Shown: in pieces, positions 20,288-28,811 of the stretch | Position numbering within the stretch: position 1 is the stretch's first letter | Layout: every line of letters starts with the position of its first letter | Assembly: GCA_016870575.1 (NCBI GenBank) | Contig: VGBH01000004.1 | Coordinates: 1 to 56,646, forward strand | Reading direction: 5' to 3' | From: Actinomycetota bacterium | Lineage (GTDB): Bacteria; Actinomycetota; Actinomycetes; S36-B12; UBA5976 | Length of the DNA stretch: 56,646 nt | Notes under the pieces: model-generated | Databases searched by the model: none | What the model was told of the DNA's origin: nothing | The model's input: only the letters and a program-made list of their open reading frames with translations | Program-made: the position numbers and the translations under genes

Positions 20288-20818
20288 CTATTTTCCTGAC
20301 CTAAGAAAACTCAATAATCCATCTACCGATTTTTCGACCATCTGCAGAACATTCTGATAAGCGGAGATTGGTTCGTAATAGGGATCTGGAATCTCCAGAT
20401 CTTCATGATTATTTTCAACATCAGTTATGTCGAAACTAGCGTCAAACTGTTTCAAGTAAAATATTTTTTGCGTATGCAGTTCATTTGAAGTCAGAGAATA
20501 CAAATTCTGAAAATTTAATTTGTCCATTACTAGAAGTAAATCTTGTTCGTTAAACATATATTCTTTGAATTGTTGAGCTATGTGTTCATAAACATAACCA
20601 GCTTCTTCCCACACTAATTTGGATTTTTCATTTGGTCCATCACCTATGTGCCAAGACCCGGTGCCAGAACTAGAAACGACAATCTTTGGACTTGTCCAGT
20701 CTTTAGTTTTATTTGATAACACCGCTGCCGCCATAGGTGATCGACAAATGTTACCCAGGCAAACCATCATGATACTCAACTGTGGCTTTTTTAGCAGGTG
20801 CATTAAATATTCATTCAA
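20288..20818 (-). CDS. Low-molecular-weight protein tyrosine phosphatase
   Basis: The P-loop VCLGNICRSPMA (CX5R) near residue 20 and the general-acid motif IPDPYY near 144 identify the family. 176 aa, somewhat longer than the usual 150-160. The start is TTG at 20818, with GAGGAG seven bases upstream. It ends 1 bp before the CopD-CtaG start, so the two are probably one transcript. The substrate is unknown; related enzymes act on tyrosine kinases of polysaccharide export or on small phosphoesters. Confidence 0.88.
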   Translation of the reverse strand: MNEYLMHLLKKPQLSIMMVCLGNICRSPMAAAVLSNKTKDWTSPKIVVSSSGTGSWHIGDGPNEKSKLVWEEAGYVYEHIAQQFKEYMFNEQDLLLVMDKLNFQNLYSLTSNELHTQKIFYLKQFDASFDITDVENNHEDLEIPDPYYEPISAYQNVLQMVEKSVDGLLSFLRSGK

Positions 20819-20872
20819 TTTGGCACTCCTCTTTGGCTAAGGTTAGCCTAGTTGAAAACTGTTGGGAGTTTT

Positions 20873-21259
20873 ATGAACTTCATATCTGGCATGCGATTGA
20901 CTTTGAGGTTTGGTTCAACCGTGTTCGGTATTAGCGCAATCTTTTTGATAATTTTTCCTAAATTTTTCCTGGGACTTTTGGACTTAAGTGCAAATTCAGA
21001 TCTAATTTGGTCAATGCAAATGATTAGTATCACGCTAATTGCTTTAGCTGGAAATATGCTAATTGTTAGCGTTACGGCGCCAGATAAAGGTGTGATTAAC
21101 TCGGCTTTAATTATGATGATTTCAGCAACTGGTCTTGGTGTTCTCACATTATTGATTCCAGCTGATTTAAATTGGTTCTCGATTGTTTATTCAACAATCG
21201 GATTTGCCTTTGGTGCTATATATGCCACCTTATTACTTAGATGGCGAAGTTCACGCTAG
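20873..21259 (+). CDS. Small four-helix membrane protein, unknown function
   Basis: 128 aa with four hydrophobic segments (about 15-36, 48-66, 75-95 and 98-117) and a short basic C-terminus (RWRSSR). No family recognised. The ATG at 20873 is set by GGGAG four bases upstream; the frame is open from a TTG at 20852. It is divergent from the phosphatase gene across about 54 bp, with TAGCCT at 20845 as a possible -10. Confidence 0.7.
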   Translation: MNFISGMRLTLRFGSTVFGISAIFLIIFPKFFLGLLDLSANSDLIWSMQMISITLIALAGNMLIVSVTAPDKGVINSALIMMISATGLGVLTLLIPADLNWFSIVYSTIGFAFGAIYATLLLRWRSSR

Positions 21260-21300
21260 GCTAATCACAGAAATCTACAAACTCAGAAGGGCTGGCAGTT

Positions 21301-23199
21301 TTGCTGCCACAAAAAATGACAAATCACTTATTAAATCTTGCTGTTAAGTCACGCGATGAATTGCGCAATATTGCAATCATCGCGCACGTTGATCACGGGA
21401 AAACTACCCTAGTTGATGCGATGTTATGGCAATCAGGAGCTTTTGCTGCTCACAAAGAGCAAGCAGAAGGTCAAGATCGAATTATGGATTCCAATGATTT
21501 AGAACGAGAAAAAGGAATCACAATCCTAGCTAAGAACACCGCAGTTAAACGTGGTGATCGAATTGTAAATATCATTGATACACCTGGTCACGCAGATTTT
21601 GGTGGTGAGGTTGAGCGTGGTTTGGAAATGGTTGACGGAGTCTTGCTCCTAGTTGATGCATCAGAAGGTCCCCTTCCCCAAACTCGATTTGTTTTGCGAA
21701 AAGCACTTCAAAAAAATCTTCCGGTAATTTTGGTAATAAATAAAGTTGATAGGCCAGATGCACGAATTAAAGAAGTGGTAGATGAGGCATACGAATTATT
21801 TCTCGATCTAGATGCTTCGGAAGCTCAGATTGAATTTCCAATTATTTATGCTTCAGCGAAAGCAGGAAAAGCGTCAACTGAAAGACCTGCCGATGGCGCG
21901 ATGCCAAATGCAGAGAATCTAGATATTCTCTTTGAAACTATCTTTAACACAATCCCAGCACCTAGATATCATGAAGGTGCTCCTCTACAAGCACACGTTA
22001 CGAATTTAGATTCATCACCATATCTTGGGCGGTTGGCAATCTGTCGAGTTCGTGAAGGCGACATTAAGCGTGGACAAACTGTTGCATGGATCAAGTCTGA
22101 TGGTTCAGTAGCTAAAGTTAGAGTTGCTGAGTTGTTAATGAATGATGCCCTGGAGCGAGTGCCTGCTGAAAAAGCAGGCCCTGGCGACATCATTACAATC
22201 GCTGGTATTGAAGATATTAGTTTAGGTGAGACGCTTGCTGACTCTGAAAATCCAATTGCACTTCCGCTAATCACAGTTGATGAACCAAGTATTTCGATGA
22301 CAATTGGAGTTAATTCATCCCCACTTGCTGGGCAATCCGGTACAAAGTTAACTGCAAGATTGGTGAAGAACAGGCTCGATGCAGAATTAATTGGAAATGT
22401 TTCATTGCGCGTACTTAACACCGAGCGATCTGACACTTGGGAGGTGCAAGGCCGAGGTGAATTACAACTTGCAGTTCTGGTTGAAATGATGCGCAGAGAA
22501 GGTTTTGAGCTCACGGTAGGAAAACCCCAGGTTGTTACAAAAACTGTAAATGGCAAACTTCACGAACCTATGGAGCGCTTAACAATTGATGCTCCGGAAG
22601 AGTATCTGGGTGTGATTACACAATTGATGGCACTTCGCAAAGGTCGTATGGAGCAGATGGTTAACCACGGGTCTGGTTGGATGCGGATGGATTATCGTGT
22701 CCCTTCACGCGGATTAATTGGTTTTCGAACTGAGTTCTTAACTGAAACTCGAGGAACTGGATTGCTCCACCATGTTTTTGATGGATATGAACCTTGGCAT
22801 GGCGAAATTAAATTCCGGCCCACAGGCTCTTTGGTTTCAGACCGACGTGGTGCGGTTACTTCATATGCGATATTTTCTCTGCAAGAACGAGGAACTATTT
22901 TCGTTGAGCCAGGTATGGAAGTTTATGAGGGAATGATTCTTGGTGAGAACGCACGAGCGGAAGATATGGATGTCAATGCGGTAAGAGAAAAGAAGCTGAC
23001 AAATATGCGTGCTTCTGGTTCAGATGATGCGGAACGTTTAATTCCACCAAAACGTCTGAATATGGAACAGGCACTTGAGTTTTGCCGTGAAGATGAGTGT
23101 GTTGAAGTTACACCAGCCATCGTTCGGATTAGGAAAGTAGTGCTTGATCAAACTGAGCGAGCACGAGCTGTGAATAAAGCTAAACGGGCCAACACTTAA
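21301..23199 (+). CDS. typA: Translational GTPase TypA/BipA
   Basis: Ribosome-associated GTPase important in stress and ribosome assembly. 632 aa. G motifs: [31 protein letters not shown] and NKVDRPDAR; then the EF-G-like domains III and V and the C-terminal [15 protein letters not shown] with [13 protein letters not shown]. Two starts are possible: TTG 21301 (AGAAGG ten bases upstream) or ATG 21316. A GGCAG/CTGCC hairpin (21294-21308) spans the first option. Confidence 0.95.
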   Translation: MLPQKMTNHLLNLAVKSRDELRNIAIIAHVDHGKTTLVDAMLWQSGAFAAHKEQAEGQDRIMDSNDLEREKGITILAKNTAVKRGDRIVNIIDTPGHADFGGEVERGLEMVDGVLLLVDASEGPLPQTRFVLRKALQKNLPVILVINKVDRPDARIKEVVDEAYELFLDLDASEAQIEFPIIYASAKAGKASTERPADGAMPNAENLDILFETIFNTIPAPRYHEGAPLQAHVTNLDSSPYLGRLAICRVREGDIKRGQTVAWIKSDGSVAKVRVAELLMNDALERVPAEKAGPGDIITIAGIEDISLGETLADSENPIALPLITVDEPSISMTIGVNSSPLAGQSGTKLTARLVKNRLDAELIGNVSLRVLNTERSDTWEVQGRGELQLAVLVEMMRREGFELTVGKPQVVTKTVNGKLHEPMERLTIDAPEEYLGVITQLMALRKGRMEQMVNHGSGWMRMDYRVPSRGLIGFRTEFLTETRGTGLLHHVFDGYEPWHGEIKFRPTGSLVSDRRGAVTSYAIFSLQERGTIFVEPGMEVYEGMILGENARAEDMDVNAVREKKLTNMRASGSDDAERLIPPKRLNMEQALEFCREDECVEVTPAIVRIRKVVLDQTERARAVNKAKRANT

Positions 23200-23212
23200 A
23201 TCCTATTTGCCC

Positions 23213-23218
23213 TAAACT
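23213..23218 (+). promoter_or_regulatory. -10 hexamer for leaderless antiporter transcript
   Basis: TAAACT ends 6 nt before the GTG at 23225 (spacer GGCGAC) and no Shine-Dalgarno sequence is present, so the mRNA probably starts at the GTG. Confidence 0.5.
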
Positions 23219-23224
23219 GGCGAC

Positions 23225-24415
23225 GTGGCAAATTTTGTTCAAACTGTCTTGGTAATTCCGCAGGCAACTTCGACTGAATTTGATGCTTATTTGTTAGCTG
23301 AGATGGGTGGCATTCTGCTGCTCCTTGGCATATTAGCTTTTATCGCAACAAAAAATCGTCTTTCGGTGGTGCCACTTTTTATCTTGATGGGGTTGGCATT
23401 TGGTGAAGGCGGTCTAATACCTGTAGGTCTTAGTGAAGACTTTCTTTTCATTGGTGCGCAAATTGGCGCTATCTTGCTCCTACTGCTTTTAGGCTTGGAG
23501 TATTCAGCTCGAGAAATCGGTGAATCATTAAAGCTAGGATGGCGCACCGGCGTATACGACATTCTCTTAAATGCAATTCCTGGTGCCATTGTTGCGCTTG
23601 TTTTGGGTTGGGGAGTTGCTGGTGCAATTGTTCTTGGCGGAATCACCTACGTTTCAAGTTCTGGCATTGCTGCTCAGCTAATACGTGAATCGGGATTTAG
23701 AAAATCTGAAACGGCACGACGAGTAGTTAGTATTTTGGTTTTTGAAGATCTTGCATTAGCACCTTATCTGCCAATTGCCAGCGCTGTTATATCATTATCT
23801 GGGGTATTGGTGGGCGCGATATCAGTTTCGATTGCTTTGGTAGTAATTGGTTTAGTGCTCTTGATTAGTATTAAACGTGAACATTACCTTTCAAATTTTC
23901 TAAATACTCAGGATGCAACTGGTTTATTACTAACCGTGTTTGGAGCAGCACTTCTATTCGCTGGTTTAGCTGAACTAGCTGGTGTTTCCGGCGCAATTGC
24001 TGCATTTCTCGTTGGGTTGTTGCTATCTGGTGATGTAGCAGAGGCAGCAAGAGCACGTCTATCGCCTCTCAGGGATTTCTTTTCTGCGCTCTTTTTTTTA
24101 TTTTTTGGGTTAATTACAAATCCCGCAGACATCATTCGAGTTTTACCAATTGCACTACTGCTCGCAGGGTTGGGAATTGCTGGTAAATTTTTTCTTGCTC
24201 GAATTATGGCAAAAGATATGTCCGACCCGATGAGCTGGTTAAGAATTGGTGCTTTTTTAACTCCTCGCGGTGAGTTTTCAATTGTTATTGCAGGTTTAGC
24301 ACTAAGTGCTCCATTTGCAACTGACTTGCTTCCGATAGTGCTTACTTATGTATTAATTACTGCTTTAACTGGATCTTTGTTGTTAAAGACATTCCATAGC
24401 CGCTTGGATGCATAG
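23225..24415 (+). CDS. Cation:proton antiporter, CPA2 (KefB/RosB-like) family
   Basis: A 396-aa membrane protein with about 12 hydrophobic segments covering the whole Na_H_exchanger domain. Recognisable pieces are LLLLLGLEYSAREIG, the TYVSSSGIAAQLI and VFEDLALAPYLP region that carries the transport Asp, and FLTPRGEFSIVIAG. No C-terminal TrkA-N domain is attached, so it is the short form. The start is a GTG that appears leaderless. thiX follows after 40 bp. The transported ion (K+ or Na+) cannot be told. Confidence 0.85.
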   Translation: MANFVQTVLVIPQATSTEFDAYLLAEMGGILLLLGILAFIATKNRLSVVPLFILMGLAFGEGGLIPVGLSEDFLFIGAQIGAILLLLLLGLEYSAREIGESLKLGWRTGVYDILLNAIPGAIVALVLGWGVAGAIVLGGITYVSSSGIAAQLIRESGFRKSETARRVVSILVFEDLALAPYLPIASAVISLSGVLVGAISVSIALVVIGLVLLISIKREHYLSNFLNTQDATGLLLTVFGAALLFAGLAELAGVSGAIAAFLVGLLLSGDVAEAARARLSPLRDFFSALFFLFFGLITNPADIIRVLPIALLLAGLGIAGKFFLARIMAKDMSDPMSWLRIGAFLTPRGEFSIVIAGLALSAPFATDLLPIVLTYVLITALTGSLLLKTFHSRLDA

Positions 24416-24455
24416 CAGTTCAATATTGAAATAGCTGATGTGAGAAGATTTGAAT

Positions 24456-24866
24456 ATGGATGCAATCTACTTGCTTTTTCTACTTTTTCTTCTGGGAACT
24501 GTCTTTGGTTTCTGGTATCAGCAAACCCGTGGTCGCATCAAGCAAGCTGCAAGAAGTTCGCAATCAATTACAGCTATAAGAGTGGGAGAAAATCTAGGCG
24601 AACGAGCGACTTTGCTTCAATTCTCCAGTGCTTTTTGCACTCCGTGTCGGGCAACTAGAACTTTGCTGGGACAAGTGGTTGGCGATTATCCAGGAATCAA
24701 ACATATTGAGATAGATGCTGAATCCAATTTAGATTTAGTTAGAGAACTAAAGATAAGCTCCACACCAACTACCTTGGTGCTGGATGCCAGAGGGATGGAA
24801 ATATCGCGAGCTGTTGGTGCGCCCAAGCGATCAGATGTGGTCGCCACATTAAACACTATTCGTTAA
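24456..24866 (+). CDS. Membrane-anchored thioredoxin-like protein (ThiX type)
   Basis: 136 aa: one N-terminal membrane helix (about 3-22), then a thioredoxin fold with the active site FCTPCRATR and the cis-Pro loop SSTPTTLVLD. The CPxC-like centre here is C-T-P-C. Strongly resembles mycobacterial ThiX (Rv0816c), which neighbours a DUF4395 gene, exactly as here. ATG 24456 is used; a TTG two codons upstream is also in frame. Probably a membrane thiol reductant linked to sulfur carriers. Confidence 0.82.
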   Translation: MDAIYLLFLLFLLGTVFGFWYQQTRGRIKQAARSSQSITAIRVGENLGERATLLQFSSAFCTPCRATRTLLGQVVGDYPGIKHIEIDAESNLDLVRELKISSTPTTLVLDARGMEISRAVGAPKRSDVVATLNTIR

Positions 24867-24907
24867 ATGCAATCTTTTTGCAATTAGCGTAATTTTGAAT
24901 CCCCCTT

Positions 24908-24913
24908 TAAACT
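24908..24913 (+). promoter_or_regulatory. -10 hexamer for leaderless leader-peptide transcript
   Basis: TAAACT is followed by the 6-nt spacer TTATCC and the ATG of a 26-codon ORF. This is the same geometry as at the antiporter gene. Confidence 0.55.
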
Positions 24914-24919
24914 TTATCC

Positions 24920-25000
24920 ATGTTTTCTTTAGGGACGCAGTACTTCACCAAGAGGCGAGTAATTGATTTTTGCCGTCTCGCTGGTTCACTGTGTAGTTAG
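24920..25000 (+). CDS. Leaderless cysteine-containing leader peptide upstream of DUF4395 gene
   Basis: A 26-codon ORF that ends in TKRRVIDFCRLAGSLCS and a TAG stop. The (T)KRR..D(L/F).R..S..C pattern is typical of the actinobacterial 'putative leader peptide' group found before sulfur-metabolism genes; in mycobacteria, leaderless Cys-rich small ORFs of this kind are reported as cysteine-responsive attenuators. Cys codons sit at positions 18 and 25, next to the stop. It is 41 nt upstream of the DUF4395 start. It probably senses cysteinyl-tRNA supply through ribosome stalling; that is inference. Confidence 0.7.
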   Translation: MFSLGTQYFTKRRVIDFCRLAGSLCS

Positions 25001-25041
25001 TTTCGCTCCTCTCTCCCTCAAACAAACTACTAAGGAAAACA

Positions 25042-25506
25042 ATGTCAACAAATATTTCTCAAAACAGTAAATTGGCAACAGGTCGTGAGATTGATGCTAG
25101 AGGTCCTAGATTTGGAGCTCTACTTACCACGATAGTTCTGGCTATCGTTTTAGTTACTCAATCTATTGAATTACTAGCAATCCAAACTGCAGTTTTTGCT
25201 ATTGGTGCGCTAGTTGGACCACAGTATTCGCCATATGCTTACTTGTATCGAAAACTAGTGCAGCCCAGATTACGAGGTCCTTTAATTACAGAAGATGTTC
25301 GCCCGCCTCAATTTGCTCAAAGTGTTGGGTTCATCTTCGGATTAACAGGATTTATTGCACTAGCGCTAAACATTGAACTGCTGTTCATAGTAGCAGTTGC
25401 TGGTGCATTAATGGCAGCTTTCTTGAACGCCGCATTCAACTTTTGTCTCGGCTGTGAAATGTACTTGCGTGGAGCCAAGATAATTAACAGGCTTCGTTCC
25501 AAGTAA
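25042..25506 (+). CDS. DUF4395 family membrane protein
   Basis: 154 aa with about four hydrophobic segments (33-50, 52-70, 93-113, 115-135) and a C-terminal FCLGCEMY, a CxxC at the end of the last helix. DUF4395 proteins sit with ThiX thioredoxins and thiosulfate sulfurtransferases in actinobacteria. The ATG has CTAAGGAAAACA directly upstream. The Cys leader peptide ahead of it suggests expression when cysteine is scarce. A sulfurtransferase (cysA2/sseC) is not found next to it. Confidence 0.82.
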   Translation: MSTNISQNSKLATGREIDARGPRFGALLTTIVLAIVLVTQSIELLAIQTAVFAIGALVGPQYSPYAYLYRKLVQPRLRGPLITEDVRPPQFAQSVGFIFGLTGFIALALNIELLFIVAVAGALMAAFLNAAFNFCLGCEMYLRGAKIINRLRSK

Positions 25507-25513
25507 ATCTCGA

Positions 25514-25519
25514 TAGACT
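25514..25519 (+). promoter_or_regulatory. -10 hexamer for leaderless lipoprotein transcript
   Basis: TAGACT ends 7 nt before the ATG at 25527, inside the 20-bp gap after the DUF4395 gene; no Shine-Dalgarno sequence is present. Confidence 0.45.
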
Positions 25520-25526
25520 GCTTGCT

Positions 25527-25850
25527 ATGAAAATAGTGAGTGGTTTGATTATCGCAACGCTCCTGCTTTCAGCCTGTAGCGCAGAGCCAGTAGCCCGAAC
25601 AACTTTTGATCGCTTAGAGTCCCAAACGATGAATTTGGTCTGTCCTGGCGGAGATGAAGAAGTTAAGCGATATCTAATTACTAAGTCGAGAACCAGCCTT
25701 GGGTCTGTATCCGCAAGCGCCTGTGGCTATCCAAACAGTGCTTCAACATTTGTGGCAAAATCCGGTGGACGTTTTTTAAGATGCCTTAAGGCGATTGGCC
25801 GCAAGATAAATAGCGAGAATGCAGCTGCAATACCAAACACCATTCCTTGA
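25527..25850 (+). CDS. Putative lipoprotein, C-terminus antisense to nfeD
   Basis: 107 aa. A clear lipoprotein signal (hydrophobic stretch then LLLSACSAEP, lipobox LSAC) predicts anchoring on the outer face of the membrane. Residues 20-68 contain three Cys and resemble a small secreted domain I do not recognise. The last 41 codons (25727-25850) run antisense through the coding region of the nfeD-like gene, and have a low-complexity look, so the natural C-terminus may have been lost. Confidence 0.5.
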   Translation: MKIVSGLIIATLLLSACSAEPVARTTFDRLESQTMNLVCPGGDEEVKRYLITKSRTSLGSVSASACGYPNSASTFVAKSGGRFLRCLKAIGRKINSENAAAIPNTIP

Positions 25851-25990
25851 GTTGCCATATCAAAACCAAGTCCATTTGCTGTCGCTGCCATTAATGCAGA
25901 AAATGCTAAAGAAGCAAAAAGCAAATCAACAGTTAACATCTCAACAATCAACAAAACTCCAGCAGCTGCGAGCCACATCCATAACTGCAC
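25727..25990 (-). CDS. Truncated NfeD-like membrane protein
   Basis: The GTG at 25990 has AAGGAGG five bases upstream and gives 87 aa; the frame is open to 26095. It has the NfeD-type membrane part (WLAAAGVLLIVEMLT, then LFILRPIALRHLKK) but stops at ATNVEALFG, just where the soluble OB-fold domain of NfeD begins. No SPFH/stomatin partner gene is beside it. Either a genuine short form or a product of a deletion that also cut the lipoprotein gene. Confidence 0.65.
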   Translation of the reverse strand: MQLWMWLAAAGVLLIVEMLTVDLLFASLAFSALMAATANGLGFDMATQGMVFGIAAAFSLFILRPIALRHLKKRPPDFATNVEALFG

Positions 25991-26077
25991 TACTACCTCC
26001 TTAGCCCTTCTGATAATGATACCCGTAATATCTAATTCTGATATTTTTAGTAAATTCGGACAACTACGGCGGGAATT

Positions 26078-26983
26078 GTGGCAAATAAAGTTCAAAAATA
26101 TGTAGCTAAGAGATTTCGCCGCATTATTGCAAACAGCCCAGATGGTGTGCCGCCATGGTTAGAGGCTGTTGCGGCTGGAAATGATGCTGGTCTGTTTTTG
26201 CCTAGCGATGCACCTTGGGTTGTTCATGGCGATCTGGCAACTCTGATTGGTGGGATTAGAGCACTATTAATGCAAGCCCTACATCCAGGCACCTTAACTG
26301 GTGTTGCAACACACTCCCGCTATGAATCAGATCCACTCGGTCGATTAGCTGGAACCACTAGATGGCTAACGGTAACCACTTTTGGTTCTAAAAAAACAAT
26401 CGCTGATGAAGCCAATCGCGTAAATCAAATGCATAACAGGGTTAAAGGTACTTTCCTTACCGGAAAAGGAGATTTAAGAACATATCAAGCCTCTGATCCC
26501 GATTTACTGCTATGGGTACACATTGCATTTACTAATTCTTTTTTAACTGCGCACGAATTGTTTGGCAGTGAATCAATACCTGGAGGATCAGATAATTATG
26601 TTGCTCAATGGTCTAAATCTGTAAATCAATTGAGTCTAACGGAAACACCTATGTCCAAAATAGAACTGAATCAGACTCTGATGAGTTATTTTGAACGCGG
26701 AGAATTAGCGCTCACTGATCAAACAGCTCGCGTAATTGGATTTATTAGGCGCCCACCACTCCCAAAAGTTGCTTCTTTAGTTTATTTCTGCCTTTATCAG
26801 GCAGCAGTTGCTTCCATTCCAAATCCATATCGAGCACTACTTAACCTCAAGTCACTACCGTTGTGGCTTATTCGTCCGATAATGCGGAGTTTTCTTTTGA
26901 TTTTGGCTTTAGCTATTGGTCCTGAATCCCCAATCGAAGAGGCTGCACTAACCCGCTTGCGCCGAATAGGAGCGATACTTTAG
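26078..26983 (+). CDS. Oxygenase MpaB family protein (DUF2236)
   Basis: 301 aa. Family motifs are visible: GGIRALLMQALHPGTLTGVATHSRYESDPLGRL with RTTRW-like GTTRWLTVTTFG, and MHNRVKGT, which supply the conserved His residues thought to bind haem. Mycobacterial and latex-clearing-protein relatives belong here. The GTG start has only weak signals upstream. Role unknown; an oxidative activity is inferred from the family. Confidence 0.82.
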   Translation: MANKVQKYVAKRFRRIIANSPDGVPPWLEAVAAGNDAGLFLPSDAPWVVHGDLATLIGGIRALLMQALHPGTLTGVATHSRYESDPLGRLAGTTRWLTVTTFGSKKTIADEANRVNQMHNRVKGTFLTGKGDLRTYQASDPDLLLWVHIAFTNSFLTAHELFGSESIPGGSDNYVAQWSKSVNQLSLTETPMSKIELNQTLMSYFERGELALTDQTARVIGFIRRPPLPKVASLVYFCLYQAAVASIPNPYRALLNLKSLPLWLIRPIMRSFLLILALAIGPESPIEEAALTRLRRIGAIL

Positions 26984-27045
26984 GGATTATGCTCTGAAAC
27001 AACGGCACTAATAGATGTCTGTAAACCATCTAAGTGGGCAACAAG

Positions 27046-27051
27046 TAAAAT
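27046..27051 (+). promoter_or_regulatory. -10 hexamer for leaderless trhO transcript
   Basis: TAAAAT ends 6 nt before the ATG at 27058 (spacer CTCGCT); no Shine-Dalgarno sequence. Confidence 0.5.
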
Positions 27052-27057
27052 CTCGCT

Positions 27058-27966
27058 ATGCGTGAACCTAAAGTGATTCTTTTCTATTCCTTTACGCCTA
27101 TTGCAGATCCCGAAGCAATCCGATTGCGGCAAAAAAGCTTATGTGAATCACTTGGATTAAAGGGCCGCATATTGATTTCGCCTCACGGCATAAATGGGAC
27201 GCTTGGTGGTGAGATTACGAAGCTTAAGAAATACACACGCGCTACGAAAGAATTTGCAGGATTCAAAAAGATAGATTTCAAATGGTCAGACGGCACTGGA
27301 AACGACTTCCCGCGTTTGATGGTTAAAGTAAAACCTGAGTTAGTAACTTTTAGAACACCATATGAATTAGAAGTAAATGCTAGAGGTGTGGTAAATGGTG
27401 GAAAACATCTAAAGCCAAAGCAAGTTCACAAATTAGTAGAAGAGCGTGGCGAAGAAGTCGTGTTTTTTGATGGTCGTAACTCGTGGGAAGCCAAAATTGG
27501 AAAGTTTAAGAATGCCATAGTTCCAGACACCACGACAACGCGAGATTTTGTCGCTGAACTGGAAAGTGGCAAACATGATCACTTAAAGGATAAACCTATC
27601 ATCACCTACTGCACTGGTGGAATTAGATGTGAAATTTTGTCGTCATTAATGATCAAGCATGGTTTTCAAGAGGTGTATCAAATTGATGGTGGCATAGTCA
27701 GATATGGAATGGAATACAAATCTGATGGGCTTTGGGAAGGGTCGCTGTTTATGTTTGATGGTCGAATGACTTTGGACTTTAGTGAAGACACAAAAGTTAT
27801 CGGTCAGTGTGAGGTTTGCTCAGCTCCAACCAAAAATTTCTATAATTGCGCAAGAGATTTATGCCATCGACTCATCTTGCTTTGTGATGATTGTGCAAAA
27901 TTAGACCCAAACAAAAGTTGCACACATACTGCTCTTGAGGCAAATTCGTCTGAATTAGTTGGTTAA
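27058..27966 (+). CDS. trhO: tRNA uridine(34) hydroxylase TrhO (YceA-type, rhodanese domain)
   Basis: Oxygen-dependent hydroxylation of U34 in tRNAs, part of the cmo5U/mo5U pathway. 302 aa: N-terminal acylphosphatase-like region ([14 protein letters not shown]), a rhodanese domain with the active loop YCTGGIRCE at about residue 183, and a C-terminal Cys-rich segment (CEVC, CARDLC, CDDC, C) that probably binds metal. Starts leaderless. Its stop abuts the next, convergent gene with no gap. Confidence 0.9.
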   Translation: MREPKVILFYSFTPIADPEAIRLRQKSLCESLGLKGRILISPHGINGTLGGEITKLKKYTRATKEFAGFKKIDFKWSDGTGNDFPRLMVKVKPELVTFRTPYELEVNARGVVNGGKHLKPKQVHKLVEERGEEVVFFDGRNSWEAKIGKFKNAIVPDTTTTRDFVAELESGKHDHLKDKPIITYCTGGIRCEILSSLMIKHGFQEVYQIDGGIVRYGMEYKSDGLWEGSLFMFDGRMTLDFSEDTKVIGQCEVCSAPTKNFYNCARDLCHRLILLCDDCAKLDPNKSCTHTALEANSSELVG

Positions 27967-28656
27967 TTAAACTTCTGGCATTAGTTCGCGTTTTTCTTCA
28001 CCAGGTAGTCTGCTCAGTAGTGTAAAGGAAATTGCGATTATCTGACCAATTAGCAAAACAACCAAAACTGTTCCCACACCAACTTTTCCACCCAATAAAA
28101 AACCAATTAGTAATGCAAATGCTTCAATTGAGAATCTGATTTTCCATATCTGAATTCCGGTACGTTTGACTAGTCCTAACATCCAACCATCTCGGGGACC
28201 TGGACCCAGGCCACAAGAAATATAAACAGCTGTACCAAATCCAATCAACAATATTCCCACAATTGCAAAAGCAAAATCATAGCCAAGTTCAGTTGGTTTT
28301 GGCAGGACTGATGTTCCGATTTGTAAAACAACTGCAAACCAAACTGCATTTGCAATCGTGCCAAAACCGGGCATAACTTTTAGCGGAATCCAAACTAACA
28401 GAACTAAACAACTAACTATAAAAAAAGCCCAACCAAGTGGAATTCCTAACTGGACTGATAATCCTTGCGCCAGCACAGTCCACGGCGGATTACCCAATTC
28501 TGATTGCACTAACAATGATCCACCGATACCCATAAGTGTTAGACCAAACAAAAGTATTAGTAATCTTTTTGGAGTTAGTGCCCAGAGTGCTGGTGCAGAC
28601 CATGAAGTTTTCGGCACAGATCGAGCTGGAGCGAAGAGTGATAAGAAAAATTTCAA
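27967..28656 (-). CDS. YczE/YitT-like membrane protein
   Basis: 229 aa with about five or six hydrophobic segments. Typical motifs of the YczE group are LLFGLTLMGIGGSLLVQSELG with PPWTVLAQGLS, and GFGTAVYISCGLGPGPRDGWM. Function unknown; the family is widespread in actinobacteria. Convergent with trhO without an intergenic base. Confidence 0.75.
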   Translation of the reverse strand: MKFFLSLFAPARSVPKTSWSAPALWALTPKRLLILLFGLTLMGIGGSLLVQSELGNPPWTVLAQGLSVQLGIPLGWAFFIVSCLVLLVWIPLKVMPGFGTIANAVWFAVVLQIGTSVLPKPTELGYDFAFAIVGILLIGFGTAVYISCGLGPGPRDGWMLGLVKRTGIQIWKIRFSIEAFALLIGFLLGGKVGVGTVLVVLLIGQIIAISFTLLSRLPGEEKRELMPEV

Positions 28657-28772
28657 AAGTTCGTCCCGTTTGTGGTGCCCTGACTAAGTCTAGAACGACA
28701 GTGCAAAAAAATGAACACAGACCAAAATCTATTTAGTTAACTCAATATTCACCTTAACGGGTATCAATTTAC

Positions 28773-28802
28773 TTGGATGTTTGAGGCCCAAGTGGTTATA
28801 TT
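28773..28802 (+). promoter_or_regulatory. Promoter and candidate operator of the arsenic operon
   Basis: TTGGAT (28773-28778), an 18-nt spacer and TATATT (28797-28802) look like a promoter nine bases before the aquaporin ATG. The inverted repeat ACTTGG (28771-28776) / CCAAGT (28788-28793) overlaps the -35 and the spacer, a good place for a repressor. No arsR gene lies in the window. Confidence 0.4.
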
Positions 28803-28811
28803 ACCCTCAAA

